Assembly: GCF_001413925.1 (NCBI RefSeq)
Contig: NZ_LBMJ01000001.1
Span: 2,334,001 to 2,398,000, forward strand
Length of the DNA: 64,000 bases
Reading direction: 5' to 3'
From: Nonlabens sp. YIK11
Lineage (GTDB): Bacteria > Bacteroidota > Bacteroidia > Flavobacteriales > Flavobacteriaceae
Part shown: one piece after another, positions 1 to 8,255 of the stretch
How positions within the stretch are numbered: position 1 is the first letter of the stretch
Layout: each line of letters opens with the position of its first letter
The notes under the pieces: model-generated
Told to the model about the DNA's origin: nothing
The model's input: only the letters and a program-made list of their open reading frames with translations
Database searches by the model: none
Program-made: the position numbers and the translations under genes

Positions 1-314
1 CTAGTGGTGTAGAGATCACAGCAAATGGTAAACCGTATATAACAGATATTTGTGATGTGAAAAAACTGGAAACTGTTCCTAACCTGCCAGAAACAAAGCA
101 AAAAATAAGAGATGAAAGGCACGGCCCTACCAGTTGGATTTCGCTCACCTTAAACGAAGGAAAATTTAGGCAAGTGCGTAAAATGACTAGCGCCGTAGGT
201 TTTCCAACACTACGCCTTGTAAGAGTAAGAATAGGGATTTACGAAATAGGTACAATGAAAAGTGGTGAAGTGATGGAACTTGATGACAATACGTTAAGAG
301 ATGCTATTTCTTGA
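1..314 (+). CDS. Pseudouridine synthase, RsuA/RluE type (3' end only)
   Basis: The window opens inside this gene; the reading frame begins at base 3 and runs to a TGA at 312-314. The visible C-terminal ~103 residues contain the family signature GKFRQVRKMTSAVGFPTLRL followed by VRVRIG, which is the conserved end of the RsuA/RluB/RluE/RluF group that isomerises uridine to pseudouridine in rRNA. The catalytic Asp region lies upstream of the window. RluE (23S rRNA) is the closest match by memory, but the exact target base cannot be told from this fragment. The last 11 bases overlap the end of the convergent gene at 304-930. Confidence 0.85.
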   Translation, partial: SGVEITANGKPYITDICDVKKLETVPNLPETKQKIRDERHGPTSWISLTLNEGKFRQVRKMTSAVGFPTLRLVRVRIGIYEIGTMKSGEVMELDDNTLRDAIS

Positions 315-930
315 TAACGATCATTGTAGCTTTAACTCCAGAGGCTAGGTTCCAGACATTTTTAGAAATGACATTACCTTCTTTATCCATCACCTTGAAT
401 TCGGCAGTGTTGGGACCTGAAGAACCTTGATTCAATGCCTCAATTTCCAGCTTATTGAATCCTTCCTTTAGATTGATATCAAATCCTTGAAAGATATTAC
501 GCAGGTAAATTTGCTCTACTAAAATCTTGTCGTCCAACCAGACTCTAACCAGATCACCATCCTCATATTGATGATCACGGCACACCATGGTTAGTACATT
601 TTCACCTGTCTTGATCTCTCCTAGAAAGGTATCACTCACAAAACCTATACTGTTCCCAAGATCCTTTTTAAACTTGGGTTTTGCAAATTGCACACCAGGA
701 TCCAATAGATCGGTATCAGTGCGCATGCTTACTTCTGGACGAGCTTTGGTTCTAGAAAAAAATGGAGTAATGGCCTCTTCCTTTTTTGGGAATAACAAAG
801 AACCCGTTTCTTCTGGAGTTTCTACTTTACGCTCCACAGGATTGACTTTAACTGTAGAACTTCTAGGCGTCTCCTGCGCTATCGCAAAAGATCCCAAAAG
901 CAAAACGATACATAAACATCGGAGATTCAT
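304..930 (-). CDS. Conserved secreted hypothetical protein
   Basis: A 208-residue protein with a clear N-terminal signal peptide: a charged start, the hydrophobic run CLCIVLLLGSFAIA and cleavage likely before QETP. The next ~100 residues are polar and low in complexity; the C-terminal half (after about residue 100) is predicted beta-rich, with GENVLTMVCRDHQYEDGD, NKLEIEALNQG and a hydrophobic end (KATMIVIKK). It suggests a small periplasmic or surface beta domain. I do not recognise a named family and assign no function. It is monocistronic as far as can be seen, transcribed away from murA and overlapping the pseudouridine synthase tail by 11 bases. Confidence 0.75.
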   Translation of the reverse strand: MNLRCLCIVLLLGSFAIAQETPRSSTVKVNPVERKVETPEETGSLLFPKKEEAITPFFSRTKARPEVSMRTDTDLLDPGVQFAKPKFKKDLGNSIGFVSDTFLGEIKTGENVLTMVCRDHQYEDGDLVRVWLDDKILVEQIYLRNIFQGFDINLKEGFNKLEIEALNQGSSGPNTAEFKVMDKEGNVISKNVWNLASGVKATMIVIKK

Positions 931-1036
931 ACAACTAAAATAACAAAATCCTTGCCTAACTTGAATTTGGCAGAAAATTTTCTAATCTATCTGACACGAG
1001 AATAGACCAATAGTTGCACGTTGACTTTGAAAATAT

Positions 1037-1052
1037 CGCTTTCGCGAAAGCG
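1037..1052. repeat. Palindromic repeat, copy 1 (intergenic)
   Basis: Perfect CGCTTTCGCGAAAGCG, with right flank AACT. It lies between the murA stop (1082, minus strand) and the start of the secreted hypothetical gene (930). No T-run follows, so it is not a terminator. Confidence 0.95.
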
Positions 1053-1081
1053 AACTCGTCTTCAAGCTTCTTTACAAAAAA

Positions 1082-2392
1082 TTAGTTCACTCGCTGGATA
1101 TGAGCTCCTATGCGCTTAAGCCTGGCATCAATATTTTGATAACCACGGTCGATCTGCTCTATGTTGTGAATCGTGCTGGTTCCCTTTGCACTCAAGGCTG
1201 CAATGAGTAGAGAGATACCGGCGCGTATGTCTGGAGACGTCATGGTCGTAGCCTTTAAACTGGACTGGAAATCATGGCCTATCACACTTGCACGATGCGG
1301 GTCACAAAGAATGATTTTGGCACCCATGTCTATGAGTTTATCTACAAAGAACAGGCGGCTTTCAAACATTTTTTGATGTATCAAGACGCTACCACGAGCC
1401 TGTGTGGCAACAACCAGCACAATACTCAAAAGATCTGGAGTAAATCCAGGCCATGGCGCATCACTTATGGTCAATATAGAGCCATCAATATAGTTCTGGA
1501 TCTCGTAACCATCTGTATGTGCAGGAATATAGATATCATCGCCACGACGCTCTATGGTTATACCCAATTTGCGAAAGGTAGATGGGATCAAACCCAACTC
1601 GTCATATGCGACGTTCTTGATAGTCACTTCACTTTTAGTCATAGCAGCTAGTCCTATCCAGCTACCTATCTCGATCATATCTGGTAAAATGCGGTGTTCT
1701 GTACCACCTAATTTGTCAACTCCTTCAATGGTCAACAAATTGGAGCCTATTCCAGATATTTTGGCACCCATGCGCACTAACATCTTACACAATTGCTGTA
1801 GATATGGCTCACAAGCAGCGTTGTAGATAGTGGTAGTTCCATTTGCCATGACGGCAGCCATTACAATATTTGCGGTCCCTGTAACTGATGCCTCATCAAG
1901 CAGCATGTGTGTACCTTGAAGCTGATCTGCCTCTACTCCATAAAAATACTCTTCACGGTTGTACCTGAACTTTGCTCCTAATTTGATGAAACCTTCAAAG
2001 TGAGTGTCCAATCGGCGACGACCTATTTTATCACCACCAGGTCTAGGAATAAAGCCTTTACCAAAACGTGCCAATAAAGGACCAACCAGCATGATGGAAC
2101 CGCGTAATCCACGACCTAATATTTTATATTCTTCAGATTGCAGAAAATCCAGATCTACATTGTCTGCTTGAAATGTGTAGGATGAACTAGAGTTTTTAGT
2201 GACTTTAACGCCTAAATGACTTAACAAGTCAATCAATTTATTGACGTCAATGATATCAGGAACATTGTTGATGGTGACAGGATCTGCTGTTAAAAGAACC
2301 GCACATAAAATTTGTAGCGCTTCATTTTTAGCTCCTTGTGGTTGAATATCTCCTTTAAGCGCATGACCGCCTTCTATAATGAATGTTCCCAT
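1082..2392 (-). CDS. murA: UDP-N-acetylglucosamine 1-carboxyvinyltransferase
   Basis: MurA transfers enolpyruvate from PEP to UDP-GlcNAc, the first committed step of peptidoglycan synthesis in the cytoplasm. At 436 residues it has the family length. Seen: the N-terminal GAKNEAL with Lys22-Asn23, GPLLARFGKG, and the active-site loop. In that loop the family Cys (Cys115 in E. coli, in PGGCxIGxRPVDxH) is Asp121 here: PGGDKIGRRRLDTH. A Cys-to-Asp change at this place is known to make MurA insensitive to fosfomycin while keeping activity. Asp seems, from memory, common in this phylum. The DUF4290 gene lies upstream in the same direction with a 226-base gap, so an operon is possible but not proven. 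Confidence 0.96.
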   Translation of the reverse strand: MGTFIIEGGHALKGDIQPQGAKNEALQILCAVLLTADPVTINNVPDIIDVNKLIDLLSHLGVKVTKNSSSSYTFQADNVDLDFLQSEEYKILGRGLRGSIMLVGPLLARFGKGFIPRPGGDKIGRRRLDTHFEGFIKLGAKFRYNREEYFYGVEADQLQGTHMLLDEASVTGTANIVMAAVMANGTTTIYNAACEPYLQQLCKMLVRMGAKISGIGSNLLTIEGVDKLGGTEHRILPDMIEIGSWIGLAAMTKSEVTIKNVAYDELGLIPSTFRKLGITIERRGDDIYIPAHTDGYEIQNYIDGSILTISDAPWPGFTPDLLSIVLVVATQARGSVLIHQKMFESRLFFVDKLIDMGAKIILCDPHRASVIGHDFQSSLKATTMTSPDIRAGISLLIAALSAKGTSTIHNIEQIDRGYQNIDARLKRIGAHIQRVN

Positions 2393-2618
2393 GAAAACAA
2401 ATCGGTTTAAAATTTAAAAATAGACATCTGGATAATCAGATCTTTTATTTTTATGGAGAAGTATTCATAAGTAATCAACAGAAGAGTATTTTCTATGTTG
2501 AATAAGAAATGGCCTTGTTGAAAAGGATACGTGAATGGTTAGTACCAATTACTGAACTCTCATAGGCAAGCCTTGAGAACAACAACTATTTGTAGATCAG
2601 ATCTAAGCGTAGCTTGTA

Positions 2619-3287
2619 TTAGTTACGTCTACGTCTATTGTTATTGTTGCTGCGTCCGCCTTTTTTCGAGCGGTTGCGATTGTTGTTGTTATTATTGTGA
2701 CGTTTTGTATTGGTATTGCGGTAGATCAAATCTTTGGATTCCAAAAGATCTTCATCCTTGGCCGCAAGATTGATTTTTCCGTCACTTAATTCAAACAAGT
2801 GTTTGAAAATCACGGCATCATCTACTGAGTCCTTATTCCAATTGAGAAAGGATTTCTTCATGTGATTAGCAATGATAAACGTAAGCGCCTCACGCTTTTC
2901 TCCTTTTTCCCAGGAGCTTGCCACATCGATCATGCTCTGGATGTTGTTTCCATAGAAACGATATCTTGGCTTCTTTTGCGGATAAGGCATTCTAGGTGGA
3001 TGCGCCTCAAGATCTTCCCTTTTAGGCAATGGATATGGTGAATCTACGTCCAGATCAAAATCTGCTATGATAAAAAACTGGTCCCAAAGCTTGTGTTGGA
3101 AATCTGCCACATCTCTCAAATGCGGATTTAAATTTCCCATGACACCTATGATCGCGTTAGCCATGCGATTGCGCTCTTCCTTAGTTTCCAAGGTTTTGCA
3201 ATGCTCGACTAGTTTTTGTATATGACGACCGTATTCAGGTATGTTGAGCTGGTTACGCTCTGTGTTGTACTCTAATGATGATATCAA
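2619..3287 (-). CDS. DUF4290 family protein
   Basis: A 222-residue protein starting MISSLEYNTERNQLNIPEYG, which I recognise as the Bacteroidota-specific DUF4290 family of unknown function, found next to murA in many flavobacteria. Residues 1-190 look alpha-helical, with a conserved-looking GVMGNLNPHLRD stretch near residue 50. The last ~25 residues are a low-complexity tail of Asn runs mixed with Arg and Lys (NNNNNNRNRSKKGG, then NNNNRRRRN), which could bind nucleic acid or be disordered. No membrane segment or signal peptide is seen. The tail DNA gives a spurious Cys-rich open frame on the opposite strand. Confidence 0.85.
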   Translation of the reverse strand: MISSLEYNTERNQLNIPEYGRHIQKLVEHCKTLETKEERNRMANAIIGVMGNLNPHLRDVADFQHKLWDQFFIIADFDLDVDSPYPLPKREDLEAHPPRMPYPQKKPRYRFYGNNIQSMIDVASSWEKGEKREALTFIIANHMKKSFLNWNKDSVDDAVIFKHLFELSDGKINLAAKDEDLLESKDLIYRNTNTKRHNNNNNNRNRSKKGGRSNNNNRRRRN

Positions 3288-3378
3288 AATGGACTGTAAT
3301 TGGTATTGTGAAGTGCTGCAAAATAAGCAAAAAGCACTAATTCAAACAAAAAATTAATGTAAATAGAAGAATACTATC

Positions 3379-3666
3379 TTATAGGGAAATCACTCCATCT
3401 ACTGTCGCCACTTCCTTATACTTCTGGATCACGTGCTCTGGGTTCTTCATTTTGACTAAAATAGACAAGCTCGTGTATTTGCCTTTACTGGATTCTTTCG
3501 TATTGATGACGGCGCCCATGTTGTCAAAGATTTGTTCAATCTCAACAATTTTGGATTGCTGCGATGGTACGATGAACTTATAGAGATATTTAGAAGGCCA
3601 TAAGCTTGTATCTGCTAGTTGTAATTTGAGTTTTTCGTAGAATTCTTCTGACTTTGGGTCGTTCAT
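3379..3666 (-). CDS. DUF493 family protein (YbeD-like)
   Basis: A 95-residue protein of the DUF493/YbeD family: small ferredoxin-fold, ACT-like proteins of unclear function. Family-like traits are the FYEKLKLQL start, WPSKYLYKFIVPS, and the alternating strand KYTSLSILVKMKNPEHVIQKY followed by GVISL at the end. It lies 91 bases upstream of the DUF4290 gene in the same direction. A -7 promoter element TATATTTG is visible at 3684-3691, about 17 bases upstream of the start codon, so DUF493-DUF4290-murA may form one transcription unit. Confidence 0.85.
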   Translation of the reverse strand: MNDPKSEEFYEKLKLQLADTSLWPSKYLYKFIVPSQQSKIVEIEQIFDNMGAVINTKESSKGKYTSLSILVKMKNPEHVIQKYKEVATVDGVISL

Positions 3667-3683
3667 AACAGTGATAAGAAATG

Positions 3684-3691
3684 CAAATATA
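3684..3691 (-). promoter_or_regulatory. -7 promoter element for the DUF493 gene
   Basis: TATATTTG on the minus strand matches the Bacteroidota -7 consensus TAnnTTTG. No TTG at the right distance upstream was found, so only half of the promoter is supported. Confidence 0.4.
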
Positions 3692-3741
3692 ATAATAGGA
3701 TAGCGCTACTGCTAACTGGAGATTTGCTTAATTTGTAGTTT

Positions 3742-4278
3742 ATGGAAAAGATAAAAAGAATCTTGTTGATAGGTGGTCCAGGTTCTGGAAAAACCACGCT
3801 AATCCATGCGATTGAACAAGCTGGTTACACAGTACACCACGAGATTTCTAGAATGGTAACGCAACGAGCACAGGAACAAGGAATTGATCAGCTGTTTCTG
3901 GAAGACCCAATGGCGTTTAGTAATGAACTCTTACAAGGTCGCATTGAACAATTTGAAAGCGCGTCCAGCGGCATCAACTTCTATGATCGCGGCATTCCAG
4001 ATGTACCGGCTTATCATAAATTTACCGGTGATCCTATACCAGATTCTTATCAAGATGCCTCTGAGAAATATCAATATGATGCAGTGTTCTACCTGCCTCC
4101 ATGGAAAGAGATCTATCAAAGCGATAATGAACGCTATGAAAGTTATGATCAAGCAGTAACCATAGGTTCCATTCTAGCACATTATTATCAAGACCTTAAT
4201 TATGAAATTGTTGAGGTGCCTAAAGCCAGCGTTGAAGAACGACTTGAGTTTATTCTAAAACATGTAAGCATTGATTGA
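3742..4278 (+). CDS. Small P-loop ATPase (AAA_28-like)
   Basis: A 178-residue P-loop nucleotidase. The Walker A motif GGPGSGKTT is at residues 11-19. YDRGIPDVPAYHKF (about residues 80-93) resembles the substrate-binding/lid region of the AAA_28 family of predicted ATPases or kinases, and NFYDRG may hold the Walker B-like acidic residue. The substrate is unknown. It reads into recQ with an 8-base overlap, so the two are co-translated. The pairing ATPase-recQ-fmt suggests only shared housekeeping expression, not a common pathway. Confidence 0.8.
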   Translation: MEKIKRILLIGGPGSGKTTLIHAIEQAGYTVHHEISRMVTQRAQEQGIDQLFLEDPMAFSNELLQGRIEQFESASSGINFYDRGIPDVPAYHKFTGDPIPDSYQDASEKYQYDAVFYLPPWKEIYQSDNERYESYDQAVTIGSILAHYYQDLNYEIVEVPKASVEERLEFILKHVSID

Positions 4279-6181
4279 AAAGTCAAAGCAAATATTACAA
4301 GACGTTTTTGGTCATCCCGATTTTTTACCGCTACAGGAAAAAGTTATTTCCAACGTTTTAAAGGGAAACAACAGCCTCGTTTTACTACCTACCGGTGGTG
4401 GCAAGTCTCTTTGCTATCAGGTACCAGCCATCCAATTGGACGGTATATGCATCGTTATTTCACCTCTGGTTGCTTTAATTAAGGATCAAGTCGCACAACT
4501 CAAAAAACGCGGAGTGAAAGCCATAGGCATAACAGGATCGGTACGCATCAAAGACTTGGATGATATGCTGGACAATGCCATTCATGCCATTGACAGCGAT
4601 GGGAAAAATGTCTATAAATTCCTGTACTTGAGTCCAGAACGACTGCAGCATCCACTGGTACAGCAGCGTATCAAAATGATGAATGTCAACCTTATTGCTG
4701 TGGATGAAGCGCATTGCATAAGTGAATGGGGACACGATTTTAGGCCAGCTTATCGACAGATCACTACAATCACAGCTTTAAAACCAGAGGTACCCATCAT
4801 TGCTTTAACCGCAACAGCAACCGCTCAAGTTCAAGAAGACATTCTCAACAATCTTGAAATACCAAATGCCCAGGTTTTCAAGAACAGTTTCAAAAGGGAT
4901 AATATTACCTACAGGATTCTCGACACGCCTAACAAAAGAGTCGCCATAGCTTCCTTTTACAAAAAATACAAAGGCAGCTCCATCACCTACGTGCGCAGTA
5001 GAAAAAACTGTCTGGAATATGCTGCATATCTGGAACAACAAAACGTTACATCCCAGTATTACCATGGTGGTCTGGATGCGCGTAGCCGAGACGCCTCCAT
5101 GAAAGAATGGATGCAAAACCAGAAACAAGTCATGGTCGCGACTAATGCCTTTGGAATGGGAATTGACAAACCAGATGTGCGCACCATTGTCCACCTGCAA
5201 CTGCCAGACAGCATCGAGAGTTACTATCAGGAAACCGGTCGTGCAGGTCGCGATGGTCAACCCAGCATAGCGCAATTCATCTATAACATTAATGATCTCA
5301 ATCACGCTCATAATCAATTCATAAAAGGATTGCCCAGCGTGGCATTCGTCAAACAAGTCTACAGGGCACTGTGCAATCACCTTCAAATACCAATTAACGA
5401 AGGTATGGAGACGCAGCACCAATTTTCGTTTTCAGAATTTTGCAAGAATCATGACTTCAATGCCGTTTCTTGTTTCAATGCCTTGCAGATACTGGATCGA
5501 TATGATGTCTTGAAGATGCATCAACATGGAGAAAGACGGTCGAGTATTCGCTTTCGCGAAAGCGCAAACACCATCATCAATCACACAAGAAACAATCAGG
5601 TAGCCGGTAGCGTCATGCAGGCGATTCTGAGAACCTACAGCGGCAGCCAGCAACAAGAGATCCATATCAATCTGGGACTTATCGCGATGCGCAGCAACAC
5701 GACCGAAAAGGAAGTGGTACAAGTCCTTGAGAAAATGGCGCAACTTGAGGCCATTGAAGCCCAACTGGCCGAAGCAGATACCCAGGTGTTTTTTCTGGTT
5801 CCTAGAGAAAACGATCGCACGATCAACCGTTTTGCTGGACTGCTTAAAATGCAAAATGAGATAAAGAAAAAAAAACTGGATGCGATGATGCAACTAGTAC
5901 AAGAGCGCGACCTTTGCTTGCAGAATTTCATTTTGGAGTATTTTGATGAACCATCAGGTGCGCCTTGCGGTTCCTGTTCCAATTGTCAACCCGGTAGGAG
6001 TTCGAAAATCACTTTCAATGAACTCGATCTTTTGGAATTTTTGAAAGAACCCATGAATTTTGAGGAGATAAGAAATAAGGCAGCAGTAACTACCGATCAA
6101 TTAACCTATCACATTAAACATTTACTGGAGCAAAAGAAGATCAAAATAACTCCAGACAATAAATACCACATCAATGAGTAA
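4271..6181 (+). CDS. recQ: ATP-dependent DNA helicase RecQ
   Basis: RecQ unwinds DNA 3' to 5' in recombination repair. In 636 residues are seen the Q-motif region DFLPLQ, Walker A GGGKS (42-46), DEAH box VDEAHCISEWGHDFRP (145-148 and following), motif VI QETGRAGRDGQ, and the zinc-binding RQC cysteines (LCLQ, then PCGSCSNCQPG). A clear HRDC domain is missing; the C-terminus is a short winged-helix-like segment, usual for the shorter RecQ form. The start is TTG at 4271: an in-frame TAA lies at 4265-4267 and no early ATG exists. It overlaps the ATPase upstream and fmt downstream by 8 bases each. A palindromic repeat lies inside, encoding RFRES. Confidence 0.95.
   Translation: MIEKSKQILQDVFGHPDFLPLQEKVISNVLKGNNSLVLLPTGGGKSLCYQVPAIQLDGICIVISPLVALIKDQVAQLKKRGVKAIGITGSVRIKDLDDMLDNAIHAIDSDGKNVYKFLYLSPERLQHPLVQQRIKMMNVNLIAVDEAHCISEWGHDFRPAYRQITTITALKPEVPIIALTATATAQVQEDILNNLEIPNAQVFKNSFKRDNITYRILDTPNKRVAIASFYKKYKGSSITYVRSRKNCLEYAAYLEQQNVTSQYYHGGLDARSRDASMKEWMQNQKQVMVATNAFGMGIDKPDVRTIVHLQLPDSIESYYQETGRAGRDGQPSIAQFIYNINDLNHAHNQFIKGLPSVAFVKQVYRALCNHLQIPINEGMETQHQFSFSEFCKNHDFNAVSCFNALQILDRYDVLKMHQHGERRSSIRFRESANTIINHTRNNQVAGSVMQAILRTYSGSQQQEIHINLGLIAMRSNTTEKEVVQVLEKMAQLEAIEAQLAEADTQVFFLVPRENDRTINRFAGLLKMQNEIKKKKLDAMMQLVQERDLCLQNFILEYFDEPSGAPCGSCSNCQPGRSSKITFNELDLLEFLKEPMNFEEIRNKAAVTTDQLTYHIKHLLEQKKIKITPDNKYHINE
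5549..5564. repeat. Palindromic repeat, copy 2 (inside recQ)
   Basis: Perfect CGCTTTCGCGAAAGCG read in frame as Arg-Phe-Arg-Glu-Ser (SIRFRESAN) between the helicase/zinc region and the C-terminal part of RecQ. Confidence 0.95.
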
Positions 6182-7133
6182 AAAACTAAAAATCGTATTC
6201 TTTGGAACACCAGAGTTTGCTACCGGTATTCTCAAGACTCTCAATGAGTCAGAACATGAAATCGTGGGCGTGGTGACCGCTCCAGATAAACCAGCGGGAC
6301 GTGGCAGACAGCTGCATCAAAGTGACGTAAAGAAATATGCATTAGAAAATCAATTGCACCTATTGCAGCCCACTAACCTCAAGTCAACCGAGTTTACAGA
6401 ACAATTGAAAGAACTTGAGGCTGATTTACAAGTGGTTGTCGCCTTCCGTATGTTACCAGAGGTGGTCTGGGCTATGCCGCCTTTAGGTACCTTTAATCTT
6501 CATGCTAGTTTGTTACCTCAATATAGAGGAGCTGCTCCCATCAATTGGGCTATCATGAACAATGAAAAGGAGACAGGCGTGACAACGTTTTTTATTGATG
6601 AAAAAATTGATACCGGTGCCATCATCGATCAACTAAAGTGTCCTATAGAACAAAGAGAAACCGTAGGAACACTTTATATGAAACTTATGGAGCTGGGCGC
6701 TGCGCTGAGCTTAAAAACGGTAAACGATATCGCATCAGGCAATGTGACTACCACTATTCAAAAAGATGCTGAAGAGCTCAAAGAGGCTCCCAAGCTAGAT
6801 GCAGCCAACACTACTATTGACTTTAATACTACTGCAACCGCTGTGGATGCCATGGTTAGAGGCCTAAATCCTTTTCCCGTAGCAAAAGCGGTCCTAAAAG
6901 ACGACACTACTCAAACCATCAAGATATTTAAAACCGAGGTTGTTGATAAAATTCATGAAATGATACCTGGTAGTATTGTCATCGAAGATGGAAAACTTTT
7001 GGCGGCATGTGCGGAAAATATGGTAGAGCTAAAAGAGCTTCAATTTCCCAACAAAAAAAGAATGAAGACAGCCGATTTACTTAACGGGTATCAATTTACC
7101 GCCAATGCTAGATTTGACAAGGCCTCGCGATAA
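6174..7133 (+). CDS. fmt: Methionyl-tRNA formyltransferase
   Basis: Fmt formylates the amino group of initiator Met-tRNA using 10-formyl-tetrahydrofolate. At 319 residues the length is normal. Seen: N-terminal Rossmann-like start IVFFGTPEFA, the binding segment TAPDKPAGRGR, and the catalytic signature NLHASLLPQYRGAAPINWAI (Asn and His of the formyltransferase site), then DTGAI. The C-terminal OB-like domain follows from about residue 205. ATG at 6174 overlaps the recQ end by 8 bases, which fits translational coupling. No terminator was seen right after the stop, and the HU gene downstream has its own promoter. Confidence 0.96.
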   Translation: MSKKLKIVFFGTPEFATGILKTLNESEHEIVGVVTAPDKPAGRGRQLHQSDVKKYALENQLHLLQPTNLKSTEFTEQLKELEADLQVVVAFRMLPEVVWAMPPLGTFNLHASLLPQYRGAAPINWAIMNNEKETGVTTFFIDEKIDTGAIIDQLKCPIEQRETVGTLYMKLMELGAALSLKTVNDIASGNVTTTIQKDAEELKEAPKLDAANTTIDFNTTATAVDAMVRGLNPFPVAKAVLKDDTTQTIKIFKTEVVDKIHEMIPGSIVIEDGKLLAACAENMVELKELQFPNKKRMKTADLLNGYQFTANARFDKASR

Positions 7134-7209
7134 AACGGTACGTATGCTGCATACTTATTAACAATTGTTTAGGTTTATCAACATTTTTTCTCATTTCTTG
7201 CAGTATTCC

Positions 7210-7239
7210 TTGTGTGCTAGCATAATCCGTATAAATTTG
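7210..7239 (+). promoter_or_regulatory. Promoter of the HU gene
   Basis: TTG at 7210-7212 and TAAATTTG at 7232-7239, spacer 19 bases: a full match to the Bacteroidota -33/-7 promoter (TTG, 17-23 bases, TAnnTTTG). The start codon is 41 bases further on. Confidence 0.75.
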
Positions 7240-7280
7240 TTTCACGTTTTAGTTTAACCAACATTAATTTAAATTCAATT

Positions 7281-7553
7281 ATGAACAAAACAGATTTAAT
7301 CGAAGGAATGGCAGAATCTGCTGGCATTTCTAAAGCAGCTGCAAAAAAAGCATTAGAATCTTTTCTAGGTAACGTAGAAAAGTCCCTTAAAAAAGGTGAC
7401 CGTGTTTCTCTAGTAGGTTTCGGATCATTCTCAGTTTCTAAAAGAGCTGCACGTGAAGGAAGAAACCCACAGACTGGTAAAACCATCAAGATCGCTGCTA
7501 AAAAAGTAGTGAAATTCAAAGCAGGAAGCGATTTACAGAAAGCTGTAAACTAA
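7281..7553 (+). CDS. hup: HU family DNA-binding protein
   Basis: A 90-residue histone-like protein that bends and coats DNA. It shows the full HU fold: helices [20 protein letters not shown], the strand [12 protein letters not shown], and the DNA-binding arm [20 protein letters not shown] with the conserved Arg-Asn-Pro tip at about residues 61-63, ending [11 protein letters not shown]. It has a strong own promoter (7210-7239) and a terminator just after it, so it forms a single-gene transcript. Lys-rich composition and simple codon use fit a highly expressed protein. Confidence 0.97.
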   Translation: MNKTDLIEGMAESAGISKAAAKKALESFLGNVEKSLKKGDRVSLVGFGSFSVSKRAAREGRNPQTGKTIKIAAKKVVKFKAGSDLQKAVN

Positions 7554-7573
7554 TTCCCATTCTTACGAATTTA

Positions 7574-7610
7574 AAACCCATCCCGCTACAGCTGGATGGG
7601 TTTTTCTTTT
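7574..7610 (+). terminator. Intrinsic terminator of the HU gene
   Basis: A 10-bp stem AAACCCATCC / GGATGGGTTT with a 10-base loop, followed by a T-rich run (TTTTTCTTTT). Confidence 0.9.
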
Positions 7611-7692
7611 TAAGGCATCTATTTAAAATAAATTATAATGATTTGTTAATAAACAGATTTATTTTATTAAGTTTAATCATAGCCACCACACT

Positions 7693-8253
7693 ATGAAAAC
7701 TCTTGCACCCAACCGAGGCAAACTATTGATATCTGAACCCAGTATTATTGGCGATGCTTCATTTTCCAGATCTGTTGTTCTCTTAACTGAGTTCAATAAT
7801 GAAGGAATTGTAGGGTTTATCATCAACAAACCACTGGACTATACTCTAAATGAATTGGTTCCTGAAATTCAAGAAGAGTTTGAAGTATATGATGGTGGCC
7901 CAGTAAGTACAGACAATCTCTATTTTTTACATCGAGTCCCAGAACTTATTCCAGATTCTCACCATATAGAAGACGGCATCTATTGGGGTGGCGATTTTCA
8001 AACGGTAAGTGCCCTAATCAATCAAAACAAAATTGCCTCAAATGAAATTAAATTCTTTTTAGGCTATTCAGGTTGGGAACGAGATCAACTACAACAGGAA
8101 CTGGATTCTAAAAGCTGGGTTGTAACAGATAATGAAGACAGTGCGGTCGTATTATCTGATGAAATTCATGACATCTGGAAAATCAAGATGCGCGATCTGG
8201 GCAATGGCTATGAAATCTGGTCCAATGCCCCAGAAAACCCTAGTTACAATTAA
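7693..8253 (+). CDS. YqgE/AlgH family protein
   Basis: A 186-residue member of the UPF0301 (YqgE/AlgH, DUF179) family, whose biochemical role is unsettled. Family traits: PNRGKLLISEPSI at the start, FSRSVVLLTEFN, GFIINKPL, YDGGPVSTDNLYFLHR and FFLGYSGWERDQLQQEL. In Pseudomonas AlgH affects alginate expression, but no such role can be inferred here. The gene ends two bases before the stop codon of the convergent class IV aminotransferase, with no visible terminator between them. Confidence 0.92.
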   Translation: MKTLAPNRGKLLISEPSIIGDASFSRSVVLLTEFNNEGIVGFIINKPLDYTLNELVPEIQEEFEVYDGGPVSTDNLYFLHRVPELIPDSHHIEDGIYWGGDFQTVSALINQNKIASNEIKFFLGYSGWERDQLQQELDSKSWVVTDNEDSAVVLSDEIHDIWKIKMRDLGNGYEIWSNAPENPSYN

Positions 8254-8255
8254 TC

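Noticed and set aside
2573..2773. Open frame encoding a very Cys- and Tyr-rich 66-residue peptide
   Set aside because: It is the reverse-strand image of the Asn/Arg repeat tail of the DUF4290 gene; low-complexity codons produce it.
3931..4152. Reverse-strand frames over the ATPase, recQ and other genes
   Set aside because: They lack start context and family matches and are fully covered by well-supported genes on the other strand.
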